DNA of 32,561 bases. Source: Gammaproteobacteria bacterium (GTDB lineage: Bacteria > Pseudomonadota > Gammaproteobacteria > Burkholderiales > Sulfuricellaceae). Below are positions 1 to 8,500 of the stretch, piece by piece. Location of the stretch: the NCBI GenBank assembly GCA_018823025.1, contig JAHJJI010000107.1, positions 1 through 32,561 on the forward strand, in the 5' to 3' direction. A model generated the notes under the pieces. That model was not told the DNA's origin. It did not search any database and saw nothing but the letters and a program-made list of their open reading frames with translations. The position numbers and the translations under genes were made by a program. Positions within the stretch are counted from its first letter, which is position 1, and the number at the start of each line of letters is the position of its first letter.

Positions 1-188
1 ACCTCAGGTTCAAGGATAAAACCGTGGAATGCCGAACCGAATTCCATTGCTGGCGTAGGCTCGAATAACCCCGTTTTGTATTGCAGGTAGTGTTCGGGTG
101 ACTTGAGTAATTGAACAATCCCGCTGTGTGATATTGCCTCACCGGAGTGGTAAACCTGTATAGGCAAATGTCTGACGATGCGCTTCAT
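1..188 (-). CDS. RecE-like PD-(D/E)XK exonuclease, N-terminal part (runs off the left edge)
   Basis: Only the first 62 codons are in the window; the gene continues to the left. The ATG is at 186-188 and has a strong AGGAGG ribosome site seven bases upstream. The visible residues include an SHSGIVQLLKSPEHYL stretch and then AMEFGSAFHGFILEPE. This is the typical start of the RecE/exodeoxyribonuclease VIII C-terminal nuclease family (DUF3799, PD-(D/E)XK-like), which resects double-stranded DNA ends for single-strand annealing recombination. The catalytic Asp/Glu/Lys residues lie outside the window and cannot be checked. Recombination exonucleases of this kind are common in conjugative elements, where they sit with ssb and bet genes. 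Gene-family call is from motif recall; the mobile-element role is inferred from the TraN genes at the other edge. Confidence 0.7.
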   Translation of the reverse strand, partial: MKRIVRHLPIQVYHSGEAISHSGIVQLLKSPEHYLQYKTGLFEPTPAMEFGSAFHGFILEPE

Positions 189-205
189 TTTGTGCCTCCT
201 CTTTG

Positions 206-246
206 AAAAAAAGGGGACACAAACCCTTGCGGGGAAGAGTCCCCGC
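206..246 (-). terminator. Attenuator-like hairpin element, copy A, ahead of the exonuclease gene
   Basis: Read on the minus strand, GGGGAC (244-239) can pair with GTCCCC (218-213), which is followed directly by seven T (212-206): the shape of an intrinsic terminator. An alternative hairpin, GCGGGGA (246-240) with TCCCCGC (235-229), shares the left arm and would exclude the terminator stem. The element lies between the stop of the 26-aa ORF and the ribosome site of the exonuclease gene. A second copy is found at 354-400. Whether it acts as a plain terminator or a switch is inference. Confidence 0.5.
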
Positions 247-253
247 GTGGGTG

Positions 254-334
254 TTACTTCAACCCCAGCATCCAGATAATTGGACGGCTGAGGGTGTAGC
301 CACTGATGCAGCAAGCAATGATGACAAGTTCCAT
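254..334 (-). CDS. 26-residue hydrophobic small protein
   Basis: ATG at 332-334 is preceded by a clear AAAGGAGAG ribosome site, and the stop is at 254-256. The product is 26 residues, starts MELVIIACC and ends IIWMLGLK. It is hydrophobic and could be a single short membrane peptide. It lies just upstream of the RecE-like gene on the same strand and is framed by two copies of the same hairpin/T-run element, so it is probably a separately controlled step in that operon or a leader peptide. I do not recognise a family. The strong ribosome site is the main reason to accept it. Confidence 0.4.
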   Translation of the reverse strand: MELVIIACCISGYTLSRPIIWMLGLK

Positions 335-353
335 GGTGCTCTCCTTTTTTATG

Positions 354-400
354 AAAAAAAACGGAGACACCATGACCCTTGCGGGGAACGATATCCCCGC
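354..400 (-). terminator. Attenuator-like hairpin element, copy B, ahead of the 26-aa ORF
   Basis: On the minus strand CGGGGA (399-394) can pair with TCTCCG (367-362), with one G-U wobble, followed by eight T (361-354). The alternative stem GCGGGGA/TCCCCGC (400-394 with 387-381) is identical to that in copy A. Flanking bases are also shared: an upstream TAA followed by a CACCCA/CCACCCA stretch, and the central GCAAGGGT. The two copies keep both possible stems while their loops differ. Confidence 0.5.
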
Positions 401-641
401 TGGGTGGTTACGACGATTGCTCGTCTTCTGTTTGTTTTGATTGGTCAGCCGCCAATATCAGCTCAAGGCATTAAGCACATGAAGCAAGATACGGCAGACA
501 CTACACCGGTTTTATTCTTTCTTCCATGCAGATAATCCGCAAAATTGCTGACTTTCCACCAGATTTTCCTGAAGACCTGTTTCACTATCGGGTGCTGTGA
601 CCGTGCGGTATTTTTGTTAAACAACCTCAGAGGAGAGTTTT

Positions 642-1400
642 GTGGAAAACGGCAAAGCAGTGAAAAGCGCGCCAAGAAAGAAAGCTGATGAATTCAGCAA
701 TCCATTCCTGACCCAGGAGGTGAAGATACATTCGTCACCCGCCCAGGCTGTTTTTGAAAACGGCTACGAGAAATGCGATTCGGCACTGCGTAGCTTGAGC
801 GTTGTTCTGCCGGCAGTCCTCAAAAATGATAACGAAATATTGGCCGTTAATGGCGCGGTCGATCACTTGATCAACAATGCGTTTGCGAATCTGCGCAACG
901 AAAGCGCGCGGCTCAAGAAGATCGCAGAGGACAACGGCATTGAGATTGGCCGGGTGAATTACACCAACGTCACCGCTTACCAGGCCAAAATAACTTGCAA
1001 CAAGTCCGGTCAATATCTGCAAATGATTCGCGAGCTCGACAGGTTGATGGAGTTGGTACACTCAACATGGCTTGCCGGATTCATCGCAGACGATGCGAAG
1101 GGTGCATTGGAGCGGCAATGGCGCAGGAAGACGCTGGGGGTTTCGGCAGAAATTACTGCGATTCTGGCGCGCGCGTTCAGTGCCGCGCAGAAGATCAAGC
1201 ATGATGCTCAGGCAGAACCCGGCCAGGCGATAACGGAAAGCCCCGCAGAAGAGGTAGTAGAAGCACCCAAGAAAAAGACTCGCAAGACGAAAACACAGAC
1301 ACCGGATAGTGCGGAAGCGATCGCATCCTCTCCGGTCGATGATGCGGGGCTTGCGGAGCCAGCCACAAAAGGCGATGCCTTGGTGGCAGCTACTTTATAG
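642..1400 (+). CDS. AcaB-like (DUF1845) conjugative-element protein
   Basis: The product is 252 residues. GTG at 642 is chosen because AGAGGAGAG lies five bases upstream. Residues about 20-190 hold the conserved part: NPFLTQEVKIHSSPAQAVF, then YEKCDSALRSLSVVLP, and an ELDRLMELVHSTWLAG helix near 130-145. This pattern recalls the DUF1845 family, which includes AcaB, a regulator encoded by IncC plasmids and related ICEs. Residues 200-252 are a low-complexity acidic/basic tail (PKKKTRKTKTQT) without a recognisable fold. No enzymatic motif is seen. It is divergently oriented to the exonuclease gene and is followed by a 96-bp gap before the convergent GGDEF/EAL gene. The assignment is by recall of the family pattern; a regulatory role is inference. 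Confidence 0.55.
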   Translation: MENGKAVKSAPRKKADEFSNPFLTQEVKIHSSPAQAVFENGYEKCDSALRSLSVVLPAVLKNDNEILAVNGAVDHLINNAFANLRNESARLKKIAEDNGIEIGRVNYTNVTAYQAKITCNKSGQYLQMIRELDRLMELVHSTWLAGFIADDAKGALERQWRRKTLGVSAEITAILARAFSAAQKIKHDAQAEPGQAITESPAEEVVEAPKKKTRKTKTQTPDSAEAIASSPVDDAGLAEPATKGDALVAATL

Positions 1401-1496
1401 TGGCTATCCCAGCTAAACCCATGCCAAGCGCGTGCGGTTAGTTCATCTGGGGCATCGAATACCCACGCCGATTACTTTTGAAATGCCATCAGTCAA

Positions 1497-3707
1497 TCAA
1501 TTTGGCATATGACAAATCAACGACTCAAACTCTTCGATCGGCACGGGTTTGCTAAACAAGTAACCTTGGTACGCGTGACAGCCGTTGCGTTCAAGGAAGT
1601 CGCGCTGTTCCTCGTTTTCCACTCCTTCCGCAACCACTTCCATTCCCAGGCTGTTACCCATTCCGATGATGGTCTGCACGATCACGGCATCGGTGGGTTT
1701 TGTGCCGATGTTGCGCACGAAAGACTGGTCGATCTTCAGTTGGTCAAGCGGAAGTTGTGTCAAGTAGGACAGTGATGAATAGCCCGTGCCAAAGTCGTCC
1801 ATGGAGAAGTGCACGCCGGCTTCCTTGAGTTCGTGCATCTTGGCGACAGCGTTATCGATATTGCCCAGCACCACGCTCTCGGTCAGTTCAAGCTTGAGCC
1901 GGGCCGGATCGGCACCGGTCTTTTCAAGGACTTCACGCACTTGTTCAACGAAGTCCGGTTGGTGGAACTGCCGCGCGCTCACGTTGACAGCGAGTTGCAG
2001 TTCACATGCCAACGGGTTTGTTTCCCATGCCTTGATCTGGGCGCAGGCGGTTTCCAGCACCCATTGCCCGATGGGCAGGATCAGCCCGGTATCTTCCGCC
2101 AGCGGGATGAATTGCAGTGGCGAGACCGGACCGCGTTCCGGATGCAGCCAACGCAGCAATGCTTCGGCACCGATGGGGTGGTTAACGGCGTTCACCTGTA
2201 TCTGGAAGAAGAGCTTGAATTGCTGCTGGGAGAGTGCGTGGCGCAGGTCGGCTTCAAGTGTGGCACGCGCTTCGAGCGCGGCCTGCATGTCCGGGTCGAA
2301 GAAGCGCAGGGTGTTGCGGCCAGCGGTCTTGGCCTGATACATTGCGGCATCGGCGTGCCTGAACAGATTATCCATGCCGATCTCGTCGCCACGGAACAAA
2401 CTGATGCCGATGCTGGCGGAACTGTGGTGTTCAAACCCCTGGAAGTTGAAAGGCCGGTTAAGGGAGGCAAGAACCTTCTCTCCAATATCCTGGGCTTGTG
2501 CCGCCGCTTGCCGGGTGTCTTCGTTCAGTTCATCAAGAACGACGACGAACTCGTCGCCGCCCAGGCGGGCGACCGTATCGCCGCTACGTATGCAATCCTG
2601 GAGACGTTTGGCGACCTCGATCAGCAGCAGATCACCGATGTTGTGGCCCTTGGTATCGTTAAGCGCCTTGAAGTTGTCCAGATCAATGAACAGGATTGCG
2701 CCTTGGTTCACGTGGCGTGTGCTGCGGGTCAGCACACGCTGCACGCGATCCCGCAACAAGCTCCGGTTGGGCAGGCCGGTCAGCGAATCATAAAAGGCGA
2801 GTTGCTCGATATGAACCGCCTGTGCTTTAAGCTCGGTGACGTCCTCCACGACTACCAGCAGGTCTTCTTCTTCTTCTTCTTCTTCTTCTGCAAGCCGGAT
2901 TCCAGTGATGGTGATGCGCAGCCATTTTTTGCCCAGCGCGACGTCAATGCCGTGCAAGGCCATCCCGCTGGCGAGGACGGCTTGCGCCTGTTGGCGCAGA
3001 TCGGGCAGCGGCAGGAGGTCTTCGAGTTCGCGCCCGGAAACGTCTTCCCCGTTCTTCAGTCCGAACATCTCGCGGAAGGAGCGGTTGACACTCCGCACCT
3101 TGAGGGCATCGTTCACCACGATCAGCCCCGCAGGAAGGCTCGCAATGATGTCCTCGGCGTAGCGCTTGAGGCCAAGTATGGCGCGCCGGTCGACCTGCAT
3201 ATAGGTGTCGAGGGCAAGCCCCATGTCCAGGAACACGATCTTCTGCAGCGCATGATACGTGGTGAGAAACTTGTCCGGGTCGTCGCCAAGCAAGCGCCAC
3301 AGCTCGGGCAGCAGCCCAACCAAGTACTTGCTGTAGGCGCCGATGTACCACTTGGGTTCGAGCCCGATGTGCTGATGGACGACGCCTACGCGCAGGCGGT
3401 GGAGAATGTATTCGGGGCCATAGTCGCCCGCGGTCAGACTGTCGAAGTAGGCCGCCTGAGTATGCTTCAGGCGCTCAAGAGATGGCGCATCCGGGATGAA
3501 GCGACGGGTTTCCTCGAACTTGGTGAGATGGGTGTAAAAGTCGTCCACGAAGCGCCGCGACACATCTTGCAGACGCGCGTGTAGCTCCGTGAGCAAGCTG
3601 ACATCGGCTTCATCGAACTTCAAGAATGCCTTGCGCCGAGCGATCTCTTGCGTGTCGATCCCGATCGCCCGGGCCAGCGCGGCGACGGTCTCGTCCGAGA
3701 GATTCAT
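1497..3707 (-). CDS. Globin-coupled diguanylate cyclase/phosphodiesterase (protoglobin-PAS-GGDEF-EAL)
   Basis: This 736-residue cytosolic c-di-GMP enzyme has no membrane segment. Residues about 10-165 are a protoglobin-type sensor with the VVHQHIGLEPKWYIGAY signature, which places the likely heme-binding proximal histidine at H111; such domains sense oxygen. A PAS-like domain spans about 180-295. The GGDEF domain has intact GGDEF at 383-387 and an RxxD inhibitory site just before it, so cyclase activity is plausible. The EAL domain has EALLRW at 515, DDFGTGYSS and KIDQSFV, with no obvious loss of metal ligands. A run of eight glutamates (about 274-281) sits at the end of the PAS segment, encoded by a trinucleotide repeat. 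The ATG has GGGAG eight bases upstream. Both catalytic halves look intact, so net activity cannot be predicted. Confidence 0.92.
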   Translation of the reverse strand: MNLSDETVAALARAIGIDTQEIARRKAFLKFDEADVSLLTELHARLQDVSRRFVDDFYTHLTKFEETRRFIPDAPSLERLKHTQAAYFDSLTAGDYGPEYILHRLRVGVVHQHIGLEPKWYIGAYSKYLVGLLPELWRLLGDDPDKFLTTYHALQKIVFLDMGLALDTYMQVDRRAILGLKRYAEDIIASLPAGLIVVNDALKVRSVNRSFREMFGLKNGEDVSGRELEDLLPLPDLRQQAQAVLASGMALHGIDVALGKKWLRITITGIRLAEEEEEEEEDLLVVVEDVTELKAQAVHIEQLAFYDSLTGLPNRSLLRDRVQRVLTRSTRHVNQGAILFIDLDNFKALNDTKGHNIGDLLLIEVAKRLQDCIRSGDTVARLGGDEFVVVLDELNEDTRQAAAQAQDIGEKVLASLNRPFNFQGFEHHSSASIGISLFRGDEIGMDNLFRHADAAMYQAKTAGRNTLRFFDPDMQAALEARATLEADLRHALSQQQFKLFFQIQVNAVNHPIGAEALLRWLHPERGPVSPLQFIPLAEDTGLILPIGQWVLETACAQIKAWETNPLACELQLAVNVSARQFHQPDFVEQVREVLEKTGADPARLKLELTESVVLGNIDNAVAKMHELKEAGVHFSMDDFGTGYSSLSYLTQLPLDQLKIDQSFVRNIGTKPTDAVIVQTIIGMGNSLGMEVVAEGVENEEQRDFLERNGCHAYQGYLFSKPVPIEEFESLICHMPN
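2863..2889. repeat. Trinucleotide tandem repeat (TCT)9 / (AGA)9
   Basis: Twenty-seven bases of perfect TCT repeat on the plus strand read as GAA codons in the minus-strand globin-GGDEF-EAL gene. They give the poly-glutamate run between the PAS core and the GGDEF domain. Unit gain or loss would alter linker length without breaking the frame. Confidence 0.85.
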
Positions 3708-3866
3708 GATCCGGCTCCCGCTATGGGGCCGCAGACGGTGAGGGGGACGTCAGGCTTGCTTGCTTGCGCAATATTTTTTCCACGCTATGCCCCGATCTTT
3801 ATTTATTCTTGTTCACGTTTTGCGCCAGACACCGGTATGTTCCCTTCAGCTATTTCTTTTAGGTTC

Positions 3867-5117
3867 TCACGGACTCATGCGATTGCATAGCGGCGGCGCG
3901 CCGAAAGTTTCGCAAAACACCCGGTACAGTTCCTTCTCCATCAAACGCCATCCGTCGCTGATGTGACGAAACCGAACCCGCGCGGCACCGTCCGCGAGGT
4001 GCTTATAAAGTAACACGTTATCGCTACTGCCGCGCAGGTGATCCCCCAGGCGCTTGCGCAAATCCCCGGTCGAGCCAATATACACTACGCTGTGCGGCCC
4101 CGGCGGCGCGCTTTTCTCAAGCCATCCTGCTTCATTTGCGGGAGAACCCAGAGCCGCCCGGATTTCGTACACCCCCGGCTGGGCCGGCACCACAGTCCGC
4201 AATGCTTGCGGGGTCAATGGCAGCAGTGCGGAAAACCCTTCGGTCGCCGCCAGATAATTCATGCGCTGGCTGCGGCTGCGGCAATCGGGAATCGCCAAGT
4301 CGTGCCGGATGTTGGCTACCGTGCGCCGCAACAAGCGAATCCCGTATTCGCGTTCGAGGATGGCGGCGATGGCCTCGTCCGTCAGCGGCTCCCGCAATAC
4401 CCCTTGTAGCATCCATGCTTTTTCCTTTTTTATCACATGATCCACGAAATGGCAATGAACCTGCCGAGGCTTCGGGAAAAGTCTGCCCAACGGCACCGCT
4501 TCGCCGTTCGGCAGCGCGATGGACAATACGCGCACCAACCGGGATATCCGGCCCGGATCAGCCACCACGGAAAGATTAGACTCCGACCGCAGCCGGACGG
4601 AAATCTCCGCCTGGGTCAGGGGTAAGAGCGTCAAGACCTGCCCGGAGCGCAGATACGCCGCTTGCGATGCCAGCACTGCTTGTATCAGCGCGTGGGTGAG
4701 CCGGTTCCGGGTATTGACGAGACGCAACCTGCGCAATACGCCCGCCCGTTCTGCCGGGAAGTCCGGGCGGGACATCAGGTGGTTCACACCCTCTTCATCG
4801 AATTGGTATTCCCGCGCGTAGCTGTTGCGGTTGCAGATAAATGTCAGGCCCCGGCTTGTCTCGTGTATCGCCCCCAGAACCGAAGAGGCTTGGGTTTTAG
4901 GGGTGCCGGTTTGATGGATGTCTGGTGCATCATGCGCCACCTGAGCGCCTTCCAATTGCCCCACTGTTACCCAGGGGCGCAGGGCAGTAAACCCGGTGGA
5001 AGATTCTGTTTGGGTTACGAGACGGTCGAAAGCCCGTAGCGGCAACTCCAAAAAGCGGGCAAGTACGATTTTACCGAGTAGAGCGGCATCAATTTTTTTA
5101 TTGTTGTGGTGCTGCAA
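3867..5117 (-). CDS. Sigma-54-like core/DNA-binding protein fused to a GIY-YIG nuclease domain
   Basis: The product is 416 residues. Residues about 120-212 follow the RpoN core-binding pattern: RNRLTHALIQAVLASQAAYL, SGQVLTLLPLTQAEIS, then GRISRLV and PLGRLF. Residues 243-282 match the RpoN DNA-binding end: PLTDEAIAAIL followed by RRTVANIRHDLAIP at 264-277, equivalent to the RpoN-box ARRTVAKYR helix. From 313 on there is a GIY-YIG domain: GVYEIR at 315-320, VYIGST at 345-350, R354, R356, H360, a probable metal-binding E394 or E396 and a closing N412. The N-terminal ~110 residues are poorly conserved but could correspond to the activator-interaction region. The only in-frame upstream start is TTG at 5117, with no good ribosome site, so the true start is uncertain. 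I know no characterised protein with this order. It could be a sequence-targeted nuclease or a diverged regulator. Confidence 0.7.
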   Translation of the reverse strand: MQHHNNKKIDAALLGKIVLARFLELPLRAFDRLVTQTESSTGFTALRPWVTVGQLEGAQVAHDAPDIHQTGTPKTQASSVLGAIHETSRGLTFICNRNSYAREYQFDEEGVNHLMSRPDFPAERAGVLRRLRLVNTRNRLTHALIQAVLASQAAYLRSGQVLTLLPLTQAEISVRLRSESNLSVVADPGRISRLVRVLSIALPNGEAVPLGRLFPKPRQVHCHFVDHVIKKEKAWMLQGVLREPLTDEAIAAILEREYGIRLLRRTVANIRHDLAIPDCRSRSQRMNYLAATEGFSALLPLTPQALRTVVPAQPGVYEIRAALGSPANEAGWLEKSAPPGPHSVVYIGSTGDLRKRLGDHLRGSSDNVLLYKHLADGAARVRFRHISDGWRLMEKELYRVFCETFGAPPLCNRMSP

Positions 5118-5309
5118 TCGTTATGACGCCGGTAAGTGTTTTTTAACATATCGCGGATTCACAACAAAATGCAATCAAGTTACCACGGGGGTTTATTTCT
5201 GTACTCCCCTCAAAGGGCTCCTGTGCTTCAAAATCGAGTTGTCACCACGCTTTTTTGCACGTATTCTGCAAAAGTTTTGTCCAGATGCAGTTTCTCCAAG
5301 GGGGACTCG

Positions 5310-5522
5310 ATGACAGCACAACAAAAAATTGTTTCAAGATACGCCATGCGGCGTCAAGCCGTAGCGTATCGGCTGTGCTTCGCATTATCCCCATTTTTTT
5401 GTGCCACCCCGCTTGACAAACCGCGCTTAGCAGGTTACCCCCCCCCCCCGCAACCGCCGACTTCTAGACGACTCACTCCCATCGACGTTGTGTTACTCCA
5501 TGCGGCTTTTGCCGCACTGTGA
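5310..5522 (+). CDS. Doubtful 70-aa small ORF containing a 12-base C tract
   Basis: ATG at 5310 follows an AAGGGGGA ribosome site at good spacing, and the frame is open for 70 codons to a TGA at 5520. The product has no recognisable domain, and its middle is proline-rich because of a run of twelve C. Its first codons overlap a stable hairpin (5338-5370). It ends 54 bases before the GAF-PAS-GGDEF-EAL gene. It may be a leader peptide, or just part of an untranslated leader that happens to be open. The ribosome site is the only positive evidence. Confidence 0.3.
   Translation: MTAQQKIVSRYAMRRQAVAYRLCFALSPFFCATPLDKPRLAGYPPPPQPPTSRRLTPIDVVLLHAAFAAL
5338..5370 (+). promoter_or_regulatory. Two-step hairpin in the leader of the GAF-PAS-GGDEF-EAL gene
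   Basis: GATACGC (5338-5344) pairs perfectly with GCGTATC (5364-5370). Inside it CGGC (5349-5352) pairs with GCCG (5358-5361) across a GTCAA loop. No T run follows, so it is not a plain terminator. It does not resemble the GEMM c-di-GMP riboswitch as I remember it. Function unknown. Confidence 0.4.
5438..5449. repeat. Homopolymeric C tract (C12)
   Basis: Twelve consecutive C lie 128 bases upstream of the GAF-PAS-GGDEF-EAL start codon and within the small ORF at 5310-5522. Tracts of this length are prone to strand slippage; a change of one or two bases would shift the frame of the small ORF and alter the leader length. Confidence 0.8.
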
Positions 5523-5576
5523 ATCATCGCGTCCGGCTACCCGTTGTTCAAGGGGTGATGAAAGGGATATTTCGAT

Positions 5577-8500
5577 ATGAGCAACGTCATACCGGTTCAC
5601 CAAAATCACTCAAGCAAGCAAGGCTTACCGTTACGGCTGTTTGCGGCCGCATTTGCAATCAGCCTATTGACTGCCATTTTTAGCGGGTGGCAGTCGTGGC
5701 AGATGCACAACCACTTTGAAGAAATGTCGGCAAAGCATATAGACATTGCAAAGGATATCGGTCGCATCACGCTGTTCGACGAGGTGTTGACCATGTCGGC
5801 GCGCATGGCTGCCGCAACCGGGGAGTCCGCATACGAAAAAAGATATGACCTGTTCGATCCGCAACTGACGGCGTTGATCAATGATGTAAGAGCCGATCTC
5901 CCGCAAACGGAAATAGCTCGGTTTGTAGGGGAGACGGATGAAGCGAACAACGCGCTGGTCAAAATGGAACGGCAGGCTTTCGCGTTGACGCATCAGGGCA
6001 GGCGGCAGGAGGCAACAGCTCTGCTGATCAGCGATGAATACATGCGCCTGAAAAAAGTTTACGCGGGCGGCATGGAAAAAACCGTTAATGCGGCAAATGG
6101 CCTGATTGAAAGAGAGACTCGACATCTTCGCTCCCTGTCTCTCGGGTTGGCGGCCGCAAGTGCCGTGGGTATTCTGGTGTTACTGGCGACCTGGTTTTTT
6201 GCCGCCAAGTCTATGCGCAGTTGGGCCGCAGAGCGCAGGGAATCGTGGGATTCGTCACGCAAGGCCCATGATGAGTTGGAAGACCGGGTTAAACAACGCA
6301 CGGCAGATCTATTGAGCGCCAATGAACAACTCCAGCACGAGATTACCGAACACAAGACCGCCGAAGCAAAAATTCAGCGGCTGACCCAGCTCTACGCCGC
6401 ATTGAGCCAGTGCAACGAGGCCATCGTGCGCTGCACCAGCAAGGAAGAATTGTTCCCGCAAATCTGCCACGATGCGGTGCAATTCGGCGGAATGAAGATG
6501 GCGTGGATCGGACTGGTGGACGAGGCAAACAAGCGAGTTGTGCCCGTTGCCTCATACGGCGTTGGCATTGCATATCTGGATGGCATCCGGATTTCGACGG
6601 ATGCCGGCGATCCATTCGGGCGTGGTCCGGTCGGCACCGCCATCCGCGAAAACCGGCCGTTCTGGTGTCAGGATTTTCTGAATGACCCGGCCACCGCGCC
6701 GTGGCATGAGCGCGGCGTGCGCTTCGGCTGGGGTGCCGCAGCCTCGCTGCCGCTACACAGGAACGGTGTGGCCATCGGCGCTTTCACCCTGTATGCCGGC
6801 GAGACCAACTCCTTCGACGAAGCCGAGCGCAACCTGCTGGTTGAAATGGCGATAGACATCAGCTACGCACTGGACAATTTCGCCCGCGAAGCCGAGCGCA
6901 AACAGGCTGCGGAAGCTCTGCGGGAGAGCGAACAGCGCTTGCGGACAATCTTCGAGGCAGAGCCGGAATGCGTAAATGTCATTGACCACAACGGCCAACT
7001 CCTGGAGATGAACGCAGCAGGTCTCGCCATGCTCGAAGCGGATTCGGTAGAGGAAGTACGGCAGCACACTCTCTTGAACTTTATTCTTCCCGAATACCGC
7101 GCGCCTTTTGCCGCGCTGAATGAACGCGTGATGGGCGGCGAAAGCGGCATTATGGAATTCGAAATCACGGGGCTCAGGGGCACGCGGCGCTGGCTCGATA
7201 CTCACGTTGCACCCATGCGTGATGCGACCGGCGAAGTTGCGATGTCGCTTGGCATCACCCGCGACATCACCGGGCGCAAAGAGGCCGAAGAGCACATCCA
7301 GCGGCTGGCGCATTTCGATGTGCTCACGGGGCTGCCGAACCGGGTATTGCTTACCGACCGCATCAACCATGACCTCAGCATGGCCCAGCGCAACCACGCG
7401 CAGTTGGCGGTATTGTTCATTGACCTCGACCACTTCAAGAATATCAACGATACGCTCGGCCACAGCATCGGCGATGAGTTGCTGATAGGGGTTGCAAAAC
7501 GCCTGAAATCCGCAGTGCGCGAGGAAGACACGGTTTCGCGTTTGGGCGGGGATGAGTTCATCCTGGTGTTGCCGGGCACCGATGTTGACGGTGCGGCGCA
7601 TGTGGCTGAGAAACTGCTGGGGGTAGTCGCCCAGCGCTACCAGATTGAACAGCATGAGCTGGTCATTACGCCATCCATTGGCATCGCCATGTATCCCGGA
7701 GACGGCGTGGATTTCGATAAGCTCGCCCAGTGCGCCGACGTTGCGATGTACCGCGCCAAGCATGATGGCCGCAATAATTACCGCTTTTTCACCCACGAAA
7801 TGCAGACGCATTCAGCCCGCACCCTGCAACTGGAAAACGCCCTGCGCCACGCGCTGGAACGCGACCAATTGCGGCTGCATTATCAGCCCCAGGTGTCGTT
7901 GCAAGACGGGCGCATCATCGGCGCGGAAGCGTTGCTGCGCTGGCAGCATCCCGAATTAGTCATGATTTCACCGGCTGAATTTATCCCGATCGCGGAGGCA
8001 AGCGGCCAGATTGTGCAAATCGGTGAATGGGTGCTGCGCACTGCGGTTCATCAGTTGAAGAGCTGGATGGACAGCGGCCTGGAGCCGATGACTATAGCTG
8101 TTAACCTCTCGGCGGTGCAGTTCCGTCATGCCCATCTGCCCGAATTGGTCACACAAATTCTCGACGAAGTGAAACTGCCGCCACAGTATCTTGAGCTGGA
8201 GCTGACCGAAGGTGTCGCCATGGACGACCCGCTCGGCGCTATTGCGGTGATGAACAATCTGCACGAACGCGGCATCCGCATGTCAATTGACGACTTCGGC
8301 ACCGGCTATTCTTCATTGAGTTACCTCAAACGCTTCAAGGTCTACAAGCTCAAGATCGACCAGTCATTCGTGCGCGATATTACCGAAGACCCGGAAGACA
8401 AGGCCATCGTCGTCGCCATCATCAGCCTGGCGGGCAGCCTCGGCCTGCAAACCATCGCCGAGGGCGTGGAAACCGAAGGGCAGCTGGCATTCCTGCGCGA

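Noticed and set aside
463-675. 70-codon minus-strand frame between the attenuator copies and the AcaB-like gene
   Set aside because: It overlaps the start of a better supported gene and shows no ribosome site or family.
1809-3584. 591-codon plus-strand open frame
   Set aside because: It is the antisense shadow of the globin-GGDEF-EAL gene, whose domains and motifs are unambiguous on the minus strand.
5310-5576. c-di-GMP (GEMM-type) riboswitch before the GGDEF-EAL gene
   Set aside because: The hairpin present does not match the GEMM consensus core as I know it.
6753-7811. 352-codon minus-strand open frame
   Set aside because: Lies entirely opposite the PAS-GGDEF part of the membrane c-di-GMP enzyme and has no recognisable family.
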